A DNA stretch of 64,000 nt from JAJFUV01 sp964561215 (GTDB lineage: Bacteria; Acidobacteriota; Terriglobia; Bryobacterales; Bryobacteraceae): assembly GCA_964561215.1 (NCBI GenBank), contig CAZLOS010000003.1:62001-126000 (forward strand), written 5' to 3'. A program made the translations under genes and the position numbers. Below are positions 1 through 8,064 of this stretch, one piece after another; positions within the stretch are counted from its first letter, which is position 1, and each line of letters begins with the position of its first letter. The notes under the pieces are model-generated. The model ran no database searches and was not told where the DNA came from. It worked only from the letters and a program-made list of their open reading frames with translations.

Positions 1-1927
1 CGTCAATCCCGTAGAACGTGCCGCGCGCGAAGAACGGTTTCAGGCGCCGGTACTCGCGCATTGCAGCTTTCTGAGCGCCGCAGACGGCGGGGGCCGCGTG
101 CGTGCCCCCGAGGCCCAGATGGCGGCAGCAGGAGATGTTCCACCACAGCATGAGCGCGTTCGCGTTGTCCTTGCGCAGATCGATGTGAATGTAGAGCGGC
201 ATCGAGTACGCCAGGTTGTAGTAATAGAGAGCGATGGCGTGGCCACCCACCAGGTCGTTCATCGGGTCCCACATCAGCTCGTATGCCCACACGTCGTCCC
301 AACCCCGCGCCTGGGGATCGCCGGGTTGAGGCAGGGAGCCGCCCTGCCCGTAATAGGTGGGCACGTAACGGTAGATCGTGCCGCCCACGATCTGGTCGTG
401 CATCTCTATCAGAAGGCGCGGGTGCTTTTCGTGCACCATGCGCGCCAGGCGGTTGAAGCTTGCAACGTGCTCCTCGCGGCGCGCCGGCACCGGGTGGCCG
501 TGGTTCGCGTCCCAACATTCGCCGCTGTAAATAGTGCCGTCGAACATGAAGTAAGTCGCGCCGCCGCGCGCGAGCGCATCCAGGCGGTGGAAGGTCTCCT
601 CCCGGTATTGACGCGAGGCTCCGCATAGCCAGTTCACCGCACGGGCACCGTCGCGCTCCATGCGGTCCGCTTCGCGCGGATACGTGGTCGGATTCGACCA
701 GCCCGACAGCGGTGTGTGCAGCGAGAGCTTCAGTCCGAATTCGTTCTTGAGCATCCCGACGAAGTCTTCGATCTTGCCGAGCCGTTGCTCGTCCCAGATC
801 TTCGAAGCGAAATTGGTGTCCCAACCCGGATCGAGATACAACGCCTCGCACGAATAGTCGCGCGCCTTGGCGGCTTCCTCGCGCATGGAGGTGAGCGTGT
901 AAAGCGCGCGGCGATTCTCCGGCCGGTCGTGCGCGGGTTCGCCGAGCGCCCAGAGTTTATTGTCGTAGAGCTCGTTCCAGTGGGCCGGAGGATCGAAGTC
1001 CTTCGGGCAATCGTGGCCGCGCTCGTCCATCTCCGCACGGAAGGCGTAGTAACCCTCGTTGAGGCCACCTTCGAATGCGGTCAGACGCGTCACGCCGAAC
1101 TGGTGGGAAGCGCCCGGCGCAAGCAGCGCGCCGTGCTCGGGGTCGCCCTCGTATATACCGAAGCCTCCCCAACGCAGCGCCGCGCCTCCGGCCGCCGGCA
1201 CACGATCCAGGATGGACCACTCCATGCCGTCCTGGCTGTACTTGCTGATGAGAAAGCCGGAGCGGGCGCCGGTAAGGACCCAGCCTTCCGAAGCGTAGTC
1301 GGAGAACTCGGTCGGGACCAAGCCGGCTGCGTGCAATCCGGAGGTATACACGTTTCCCGAACGCGCTCGGGGAAACCTGCTTCGCAGTTCGGACACCCGC
1401 AATTCGGTGAGCACCTGCGACAGCGTGTAGTCGGAGTATTGGGTCCGGCCGCCACGGGGTTCGCGGCGATAGGGCACTGCAATCACCTTGCAGCGGCGCA
1501 ACGGCCCGGTCACCGCCCCTCCTTGCATGCGCAATGGCAGCGTGAAACCACACCGGCCGCTCGGAAGGTAGAGCGGCGCGGAGCCTGTGTTGGTCAGGGT
1601 GATGCGTTCTTCGATCCAAGGCTTGCCGGCGGGCAGCCTATACTCCTGCACGACGCGGATGCCAGTGGTTGTTGCGCCCTCCAGCGTCACAGCACCGGCT
1701 GTCGCGCGCGGCGCGGTGAAACGGGGCAAACCGAACGAGTAACTGTATTCGCCGTCGGCCAGCACGAACCCCGTGGGCGTATGGCGCAGTTGGGCGCGCA
1801 AGCCTGGCCCGGTTTCGAGCAAGAGAGAGAACGAGGCGTTCGAAAGAACCTCGGGACGAAGCGTTGCGGCGGCGACCGGCGTGGAGGCAAGAGCAGCAAG
1901 GAAGGTCTTGCGGGTCATGCGAACCAT
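1..1927 (-). CDS. Secreted glycoside hydrolase, alpha-galactosidase-like (GH36/clan GH-D type); 3' end beyond window
   Basis: One open frame runs without a stop from the ATG at 1927 (second in-frame ATG at 1918) to the left edge, so the C-terminus is missing; 642 codons are visible. The N-terminus (MVRMTRKTFLAALASTPVAA) is an export signal, weakly Tat-like with R-K instead of R-R. A beta-rich domain fills roughly residues 30-300, followed by a TIM-barrel-like part with LYLDPGWD and, at Asp463, the strand-end motif YFMFDGT, the usual place of the clan GH-D nucleophile. The enzyme probably cleaves alpha-galactosides or a related glycan outside the cytoplasm. The family is inferred from layout and motif shape, so another GH-D-like family is possible. 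It reads away from the regulator at 1960-3228, 32 bases upstream of it on the same strand. Confidence 0.6.
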   Translation of the reverse strand, partial: MVRMTRKTFLAALASTPVAAATLRPEVLSNASFSLLLETGPGLRAQLRHTPTGFVLADGEYSYSFGLPRFTAPRATAGAVTLEGATTTGIRVVQEYRLPAGKPWIEERITLTNTGSAPLYLPSGRCGFTLPLRMQGGAVTGPLRRCKVIAVPYRREPRGGRTQYSDYTLSQVLTELRVSELRSRFPRARSGNVYTSGLHAAGLVPTEFSDYASEGWVLTGARSGFLISKYSQDGMEWSILDRVPAAGGAALRWGGFGIYEGDPEHGALLAPGASHQFGVTRLTAFEGGLNEGYYAFRAEMDERGHDCPKDFDPPAHWNELYDNKLWALGEPAHDRPENRRALYTLTSMREEAAKARDYSCEALYLDPGWDTNFASKIWDEQRLGKIEDFVGMLKNEFGLKLSLHTPLSGWSNPTTYPREADRMERDGARAVNWLCGASRQYREETFHRLDALARGGATYFMFDGTIYSGECWDANHGHPVPARREEHVASFNRLARMVHEKHPRLLIEMHDQIVGGTIYRYVPTYYGQGGSLPQPGDPQARGWDDVWAYELMWDPMNDLVGGHAIALYYYNLAYSMPLYIHIDLRKDNANALMLWWNISCCRHLGLGGTHAAPAVCGAQKAAMREYRRLKPFFARGTFYGID

Positions 1928-1959
1928 GATATAAATTCCCGTCCGTCGTGGAAACAGGG

Positions 1960-3228
1960 TTACTTGGCGGTTGGCTTGCGCGCGACGACCTTGTGGGTCA
2001 CATAGGAGATCTTGATGGGCACCAGCGATTGGAATTCCGCGCGCACGATCAGCTCGAACAGCTCCGGCAGGTTCCCATTGGCGTCCGCCATGTTGTTCAC
2101 CAACTGCTGAGCCATCCGCGGGTCGGTCATCGCTTCGGCGGCCGCCCAGTTACCCGCCGTGCTGTCGGCGCCGAGGATGGTGATGTAACCGTTGCCTCCG
2201 ATACCGGGCTGGCGCGCAATGATTGCATAGTCGGCGACAACTTCGTCCCGTTCGTTCAGCGTGGGCTCATACAGGCTGGGCTCGCCCTTGGCTGGATTGA
2301 GTACCTGGATTCCGCCGCGCACCAGCTTGTAGTTCACCAGAATCTGCATGTCGCGTAAGTGCGGATTCGATTTCGAGCTACCGAGCAACACGACATCATT
2401 TGCACGGAGTTCCTCCCAACTCAGCGTATTGCTGCGGCAGATGGCCACCGGCTTGCCCGCAGCCTGAAACAGGCGTCCCAGGAGGAACGCATCGACAGTT
2501 TCACCCAGACCGTTGTAACCGTACTCGACGCGGACCGGCTTCTCGCCGACCTTGGCAAAGACCTGCTGAACCGTAGTCGAATCGGGTATGTCCGTAGGCG
2601 AACTAACGGAGGTGTGCCGGTAATAGCCTCCGCGGAGGCGCATCCAGATAGGCATCCCGATCACCAGGGTGAGCGGCCGGGGACTGGAGAGCAAAGGCTG
2701 CCAGAGTCGCACAACGTTCGGGTCCGGCTTACCCTTCTGAACGTCCTCTTTGAGTTGCTGTACCACCAAGGCCTGGTAAATGAGAAGGACGATCAGGATT
2801 AAGAACGCCGCCGCGACGAAAAATCTACTATGCCTCAGGTGCTTAAGGTGTTGCAGCAAAGACGCTGGAAAGGAGGGAGGCGGCTCGCTGTCCTGGGCGT
2901 GCCGCATTTCGAACAGGAGCGTGAAGGACCCTTTGGGCAGATGGATGATGACGTCGGAATCCGCGCCTTCGGTCCGGTAGTACTCGTCCAACCTGGTCCG
3001 AAGCCGGCTGGTCTGCACGCGGACCGAGGGGTCCGATTGAGGGGAGTAGGAATCGGGCTTGGCGAACAACTCCGTGCCAATCGTGTATTCCTTCAACTCG
3101 TCGGCTTTCCCGGCCAACGACTTCTCCGCCAAATAGTTCAGAAGCTTGCATTGGCCGGGGGCCTCAGCGAACAGTTTACTGGTGAGAATCTGCCCAATTG
3201 CGCCCCTGATTTGTCCTGTTGGCTCCAC
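1960..3228 (-). CDS. Membrane-anchored protein with Acidobacteria-typical N-terminal regulatory-like domain
   Basis: 422 residues from a GTG start at 3228; AAAGG lies about 8 bases upstream. Residues 1-110 are a cytoplasmic domain with the signature LKEYTIG...DPSVRVQTSRLRTRLDEYY...LPKGSF, widespread in Acidobacteriota, where it precedes a single membrane helix and varied sensor parts. Its function is not established; it resembles a signalling or DNA-binding head. A transmembrane helix spans about 134-156. The remaining 260 residues should lie in the periplasm and I do not recognise them. It is divergent from the TonB-dependent receptor at 3363 across 134 bases that contain nested inverted repeats, which suggests it senses or controls that receptor. 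This link is inference. Confidence 0.7.
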   Translation of the reverse strand: MEPTGQIRGAIGQILTSKLFAEAPGQCKLLNYLAEKSLAGKADELKEYTIGTELFAKPDSYSPQSDPSVRVQTSRLRTRLDEYYRTEGADSDVIIHLPKGSFTLLFEMRHAQDSEPPPSFPASLLQHLKHLRHSRFFVAAAFLILIVLLIYQALVVQQLKEDVQKGKPDPNVVRLWQPLLSSPRPLTLVIGMPIWMRLRGGYYRHTSVSSPTDIPDSTTVQQVFAKVGEKPVRVEYGYNGLGETVDAFLLGRLFQAAGKPVAICRSNTLSWEELRANDVVLLGSSKSNPHLRDMQILVNYKLVRGGIQVLNPAKGEPSLYEPTLNERDEVVADYAIIARQPGIGGNGYITILGADSTAGNWAAAEAMTDPRMAQQLVNNMADANGNLPELFELIVRAEFQSLVPIKISYVTHKVVARKPTAK

Positions 3229-3251
3229 TGCTAAACCTTTGCCTTAGATGA

Positions 3252-3276
3252 TGTTAGCACAGGTAACATCGGTTAC
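3252..3276. promoter_or_regulatory. Nested inverted repeats, candidate operator
   Basis: TGTTA at 3252-3256 mirrors TAACA at 3264-3268, and GTAAC at 3263-3267 mirrors GTTAC at 3272-3276. The two inverted repeats share their middle arm and lie between two divergent start codons, the usual place for an operator. No regulator can be assigned from sequence alone. Confidence 0.35.
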
Positions 3277-3301
3277 GTATCAGCAACACACCATCACTTC
3301 A

Positions 3302-3330
3302 TTGCAAACCGCGACACCCGGCCCCATACT
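3302..3330 (+). promoter_or_regulatory. Candidate sigma70-type promoter for the TonB-dependent receptor
   Basis: A -35-like TTGCAA (3302-3307) is followed after 17 bases by a -10-like CATACT (3325-3330); each matches the consensus in 4 of 6 positions. Start of transcription near 3337 would give a leader of about 26 bases with AGGAGG at 3350-3355, seven bases before the ATG at 3363. Confidence 0.4.
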
Positions 3331-3362
3331 GTAAAGCGGTCTTAACCACAGGAGGTTTCTCT

Positions 3363-6300
3363 ATGAGGATTTCTCGCCTTGGGTTCGGCATGCTTCTGCC
3401 GATCCTTCTACTAGTTTTGATCCATCCGGGGGCGTACGCGCAGACTGACCGCGGCGCCATCACCGGAACAGTGACGGACCCCGCCGGCGCGGTTGTCGGC
3501 GAGGCGGCCGTAACACTGATAAATCCGGCCACGGGAGTAAAGACCGTGACCAAAACCACGTCGGCTGGCGTGTACACGTTTCCGCAGGTCAATCCCGCCC
3601 AATACGAGATTGAGGCGGAGGCCACAGGCTTCAAGAAGGCAGTGGTCAAGGATATCCAGCTTGGCGTCCTGCAGAGGATGGCGGTGGATATCAAACTCGA
3701 GTTGGGCTCGGTCACAGAAAGCGTCACCGTCGCCAGCGAGGCGCCCCTGCTGAACCCAACCAGCGCGGCCATCGGCACCAACATCGCCCCGCGCGAATAT
3801 CAGGATCTTCCCATCTTCTTTGGGGGCGCATTCCGGTCGGCGCTGGGTCTGAAGACCCTGCTGCCGGGCGTGAACGGCGCCAAGTACGGCACCCACATCA
3901 GCGGCGGCCAGGCGTTCAGCGGAGACTTCCAGTTGGACGGCGTTTCGGTGTCCACCACGGAGATTCAGGGTGACACACGCGGTTGGCAGATTCCCGTGGA
4001 CTTCATTCAGGAGTTCGCCGTCGTCACCAACAGTTTTTCCGCGGAGTTTGGACGCACCGGCGGCGGCATCGAGAGTTACTCGCTCAAGTCCGGCACCAAC
4101 CAGCTCCACGGGATGGCGTCTGATTACATCCGCAACGAGGCCTTTGACGCCCGTGCGTTCTATGCCGCCAAACGAAGTATCTACAAGCAGCATGACGGCA
4201 ACGCCAACGTCGGGGGGCCGGTGGTGATTCCGAAAATCTACAACGGCCGCGACAAGACGTTCTTCTTCTTCGGCTTGGGCATATACCGCCAAGCCAATGT
4301 GGGTTCCAGCATGATCGGAACGGTGCCGACCACTAAGATGCGCCAGGGAATCTTCACCGAGAAGACCGGCACGGGCGGCGCCCAGTACATTATTTACGAC
4401 CCGGCTTCCACGGCCAAGGATGCCAGCGGCAACCTGATTCGCACTCCCTTCGCCAACCAAACCATCCCCTCGGCCCGTATCAGCAAGGTGGCTCAGAACA
4501 TCCAAGCGCTTTTCCCCAACCCCACCAAGGACGGTTGGTTCAACAATTTCGACGGCTGGGACAGGGGATCCCGCCGGCAGACCAACTTCACGTGGAAACT
4601 CGACCACAACATCGGCTCCAGCCACAAACTCTTCGGCAGCGCGTCTATCACATACTTTCCCGACATCCCAGTGGCCCTTTTGCCGGATCCCATCAATGGC
4701 AAGCGCGTGTCGCAAGGCGACACCTACGTTTATCGCCTTGGGCACGACTGGGTGGTCAGACCGAACATGGTGAACCACTTCGCCTTGGGCTTCAACAGGT
4801 ATCTGGTGGCCACGACCGGGACGAGCAATGGCTTCGACTGGTACGGCAAGATGGGCTACACGGGGTTCTCCACGGGTAACGTTTGGGGCTTCCCCGGCAT
4901 TAGCGTTTCCGATATCGGCAGCTTCGGCGGCGGCGGCGGTTTCGCCACTTACGACAATACCTACAATGTGGTCGATTCTTTCACCTGGACCCACGGCAAG
5001 CACGATATCAAGATGGGTTTCGAAGCCCGCAGAATGCAGAACAACTCCATCAACCCCGGCGGCGGGCCTAGTACGGTTTTCACCCAGGGGAACACTGCAT
5101 TTCCAACAACCGCCGCACAGACCACAACCGGACAGGGTTGGGCGAGCTTCCTGCTCGGCAACCCGTTTCAAGTCGGTGTCTACGTCAACGATGTGACGAA
5201 CGGTCCACGTTGGGGCCAGTATATGAGCTACATCCAGGATGACTGGAAGGTCACATCCAAACTAACACTCAACCTGGGCTTGCGTTGGGAAATCCCCCGT
5301 CCCTTCTATGACGTCAACGAGGTCATGGGAACGGTGGATGTCACCAAACCTAATGCTGCCGCCGGCAACTTGCCCGGCGCGCTGATATTCGGCAAGGATT
5401 GGTACGCACAAACGGGCCAGAAATCCTTCATGGACACTTCCTGGAAAGAGTTTTCACCGCGTCTGGGGCTTGCCTATAGACTGCCGAAGGACACCGTACT
5501 CCGCGTCGCTTACAGCATCTACTACAACGCGGGCTTCGGCCTCGGCAACGGCTTCCGCGGCTCCACGCCGGGCTATGCCACCAACATCACCCAACAAGCG
5601 CCTAACGCGTGGGAGACCAACGCCTGGAACCTGGATACGCCCTTCAATCCATACACGCACTTGACAGGCTTCCAGATGCCTCCGTTCCTCGATCCGGGAT
5701 TCGGCGTCAACAGCTCGACGTCTTTCAGTTCCATAGGCAAGAACCTCGGCCGAAGCGCCTACATCCAGAGCTGGAATTTGGGCTTCCAGAAACAGCTCCC
5801 TGGCAACACGGTTTTCGAGGTCGACTACGTGGGCAATAAGGGAACCCGTTTGCCCAGCATGCGTTTCTCCGGCAAACAGTTGCAGCCGTGGTATTGGAAT
5901 CTCGGCTCACTTCTGACCAAGAACATCAACGACCCCGCAGTCGTAGCTGCGGGCTTCCAGAAGCCTTGGCCTGGCTACCGGGACAACGCAATTCTGGCGA
6001 ATGCGCTATCGTTGTACCCACAGTACAACCGCTTCACTCAAATATTCATGGATGGAATGTCCACATACCATTCCATGCAGATGAAATTGCAGCGGCGGTT
6101 CACCAACGGCTTCTCCTTCCTGGGTTCATACACCCTGGGCAAGATGCTTACGGACACCAATTCGCAGCTCCAGCGCTCACAGTATGGTTCCTTTGTCGGC
6201 CGCGACAGCTTCAACAAGAGCCTCGACAAGGCCCTCTCGCCGGATGACCGCACGCACATCGTGAGCATCGCGGTCCTTTACGAGCTGCCCTTCGGTCCTG

Positions 6301-6848
6301 GCAAGCCTTTGCTGAACAGCAAAGGGCCCCTCAAGTACGTGGTAGGCGGCTGGCAGTTGAACAGTGTTCTCTCGTATGCGAGCGGCTATCCGCTGCTGAT
6401 CGGCGGCGGCTCGAACCGGATTCCCGACGGCGGTGTGGCGGCAAACCGTCCGATTACACCGAACACGGTGGCCGGCGCAACGCAGGGCCTTTCGCACTCA
6501 GGCAAATGGGAGCCCGGCGTGGCCGGCAATGCGGCAGCCGGCTCGGTGTACGCCAACATCAACGCCTGGTACGATATCCAGGGCTACACGATCGGCACGT
6601 CACCAATCGTTCTACCGAGCATCCGCGGGTTCATGTCCAAGAACGAAAACCTGGCTCTGTTCAAGAGCTTCAACTTCACCGAGCGTTTCAAGCTGCAGCT
6701 CAAGGGCGAAGCGATGAACTTTATGAATCGCTTCGTCCCCACCGACCCGAACATGAGCTGGAATTTGACCAACGCCCAGTGGGGCAAAACTTATGGCCAG
6801 GCGAATTCACCCCGCGTCCTCCAGCTTGGCATGAAGTTCACGTTCTAG
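3363..6848 (+). CDS. TonB-dependent receptor, Oar-like, with N-terminal carboxypeptidase-regulatory domain
   Basis: 1161 residues. A Sec signal peptide (about 1-27, ending in AYA before QTDRG) leads into a carboxypeptidase-regulatory-like beta-sandwich (about 28-115; GAITGTVTDPAGAVV), then a plug-like region with SGGQAFSGDFQLDGVS, and a long beta-barrel. The last residue is Phe (LGMKFTF), as is normal for outer-membrane barrels. This architecture is greatly expanded in Acidobacteriota and imports large substrates, often oligosaccharides, with energy from TonB; I saw no clear TonB box. Start: AGGAGG seven bases before the ATG. A strong terminator follows at 6874-6906, so the gene is probably its own transcription unit. 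The following oligogalacturonate-lyase-like gene suggests a pectin-derived substrate, which is inference. Confidence 0.9.
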   Translation: MRISRLGFGMLLPILLLVLIHPGAYAQTDRGAITGTVTDPAGAVVGEAAVTLINPATGVKTVTKTTSAGVYTFPQVNPAQYEIEAEATGFKKAVVKDIQLGVLQRMAVDIKLELGSVTESVTVASEAPLLNPTSAAIGTNIAPREYQDLPIFFGGAFRSALGLKTLLPGVNGAKYGTHISGGQAFSGDFQLDGVSVSTTEIQGDTRGWQIPVDFIQEFAVVTNSFSAEFGRTGGGIESYSLKSGTNQLHGMASDYIRNEAFDARAFYAAKRSIYKQHDGNANVGGPVVIPKIYNGRDKTFFFFGLGIYRQANVGSSMIGTVPTTKMRQGIFTEKTGTGGAQYIIYDPASTAKDASGNLIRTPFANQTIPSARISKVAQNIQALFPNPTKDGWFNNFDGWDRGSRRQTNFTWKLDHNIGSSHKLFGSASITYFPDIPVALLPDPINGKRVSQGDTYVYRLGHDWVVRPNMVNHFALGFNRYLVATTGTSNGFDWYGKMGYTGFSTGNVWGFPGISVSDIGSFGGGGGFATYDNTYNVVDSFTWTHGKHDIKMGFEARRMQNNSINPGGGPSTVFTQGNTAFPTTAAQTTTGQGWASFLLGNPFQVGVYVNDVTNGPRWGQYMSYIQDDWKVTSKLTLNLGLRWEIPRPFYDVNEVMGTVDVTKPNAAAGNLPGALIFGKDWYAQTGQKSFMDTSWKEFSPRLGLAYRLPKDTVLRVAYSIYYNAGFGLGNGFRGSTPGYATNITQQAPNAWETNAWNLDTPFNPYTHLTGFQMPPFLDPGFGVNSSTSFSSIGKNLGRSAYIQSWNLGFQKQLPGNTVFEVDYVGNKGTRLPSMRFSGKQLQPWYWNLGSLLTKNINDPAVVAAGFQKPWPGYRDNAILANALSLYPQYNRFTQIFMDGMSTYHSMQMKLQRRFTNGFSFLGSYTLGKMLTDTNSQLQRSQYGSFVGRDSFNKSLDKALSPDDRTHIVSIAVLYELPFGPGKPLLNSKGPLKYVVGGWQLNSVLSYASGYPLLIGGGSNRIPDGGVAANRPITPNTVAGATQGLSHSGKWEPGVAGNAAAGSVYANINAWYDIQGYTIGTSPIVLPSIRGFMSKNENLALFKSFNFTERFKLQLKGEAMNFMNRFVPTDPNMSWNLTNAQWGKTYGQANSPRVLQLGMKFTF

Positions 6849-6873
6849 TTCGCATCAGACACAGAGCGTTTCC

Positions 6874-6906
6874 GGGGGGCCGGTTTGGGGCCGGCCCCCC
6901 TTTTTT
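6874..6906 (+). terminator. Rho-independent terminator after the TonB-dependent receptor
   Basis: A perfect 10-bp stem (6874-6883 with 6891-6900), a 7-base loop and six T residues (6901-6906). It lies 26 bases after the receptor stop and just before the Shine-Dalgarno sequence of the next gene, so expression of that gene may depend on readthrough or on an own promoter. Confidence 0.9.
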
Positions 6907-6923
6907 CTATCGAGGAGATTGCA

Positions 6924-8060
6924 GTGAGACGTAGAGAATTCTTGGGAGCTTTAGCGGTATCGGCACGGGCCGCGGGCCGTGGGGAATGGTTCCCCGCCGA
7001 AAGGCGCAAGTATAAGGACGAGGTGACCGGCCGCGAGATCTGGCAAGCCACCACCGGCAAGGATAATTACAACCTTTACTTCAGTTGCCAGAGCTTCACT
7101 ACGGGCAGCCTGGAGCTGGTGTTCGTCTCCTATCGCACCGGGAAGGGCGAGTTGTTCCTGATGGATATGGACAGCGGGCGCCTGCGCCAGCTCACCGAAG
7201 CCCAAGCCGGCATCGGCTATGCAACAGTCTGCCAGCAGGCCAACTCCATCTGCTACGCGGATAACAACGCCGTCTGGTGGCTCAACATCGACACGCTCGA
7301 GACTCGCAAGATCTACCAGGTGCCCGCCGGGTACCGCTCGGATTCGCTTTCAGTGGACGATGCGGGCCGCTACGCTGTGTTCGGCATCACCAAGGCGCTG
7401 GACAAGCCCATCAGCCCGTTGCAGACGAATCACTCGCAGGTGATCCGTGTTCGCACGGACGGGTCCGGCTCGGAGATGATCTATGAAGAGGACTACTGGA
7501 TCTCCCACGTACTGGTGAATCCGCGCGACGCCGACACCGTCCTCTTCTGTCACGAAGGCGGCTGGAATGTCGTCGCGCAGCGCATGTGGACGGTCCATGC
7601 CAAGACCGGCAAGCTCACCAAGATTCGCGTGGAGGAGACACCGGAAATCGCTGTGGGCCATGAGTACTGGACCGAGCACGGGGACGCGGTGGGTTACCAC
7701 GGCAGCTATAAGGGCCGTCAATGGGTGGGCCGCGTGAGCAAGGACGGCACGAACATGCGCGAGTGGACGCTCACCGCGCCTACCGGCCACAGTAGCGCGA
7801 GCGAGGACGGCCGTTTCATCGTCGGGGACGGCAACATGGACTTTCCTTACCTGAGCCTGGTGAAGCCCATGGGCCCCATCGGGGTGCTGGTGCCGCTGGC
7901 CTACCGCGGCAAACTGGATCGCACCACGCCGCACGCGCACGCCAACTTCAGCGCCGATAACAAATGGATCGTGTGGTGTTCCAGCCGCCACGGTGCGCCC
8001 AACGTGTACATGATGGAGACGCCGACAGACACGGGAAAGGGCTGCCTGTTCCCAAGCTAG
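6924..8060 (+). CDS. Tat-exported oligogalacturonate lyase-like protein
   Basis: The start is set at the GTG at 6924 because GAGGAGA lies just upstream; this gives MRRREFLGALA, a twin-arginine export motif, and 378 residues. The rest is a WD/Kelch-like beta-propeller with repeated strands such as LELVFVSYRTGKGELFLMD, as in the oligogalacturonate lyase family (PF14583). The family's metal-site histidines have plausible counterparts: GHEYW in the middle and the HxH in TTPHAHANF near the C-terminus, but the Gln that normally precedes the HxH by three residues appears to be Thr. It would cleave short unsaturated galacturonates from pectin. The GH95-like gene begins 5 bases after its stop, so the two are almost surely co-transcribed. 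Activity versus a non-lytic propeller is uncertain. Confidence 0.75.
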   Translation: MRRREFLGALAVSARAAGRGEWFPAERRKYKDEVTGREIWQATTGKDNYNLYFSCQSFTTGSLELVFVSYRTGKGELFLMDMDSGRLRQLTEAQAGIGYATVCQQANSICYADNNAVWWLNIDTLETRKIYQVPAGYRSDSLSVDDAGRYAVFGITKALDKPISPLQTNHSQVIRVRTDGSGSEMIYEEDYWISHVLVNPRDADTVLFCHEGGWNVVAQRMWTVHAKTGKLTKIRVEETPEIAVGHEYWTEHGDAVGYHGSYKGRQWVGRVSKDGTNMREWTLTAPTGHSSASEDGRFIVGDGNMDFPYLSLVKPMGPIGVLVPLAYRGKLDRTTPHAHANFSADNKWIVWCSSRHGAPNVYMMETPTDTGKGCLFPS

Positions 8061-8064
8061 CCGA

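Noticed and set aside
716..2005. 429-residue plus-strand frame near the left edge
   Set aside because: It is antisense to the continuous GH36-like frame, which runs off the window.
3411..5171. 586-residue minus-strand frame inside the TonB receptor gene
   Set aside because: Shadow frame; the plus-strand receptor has a signal peptide, RBS and full family layout.
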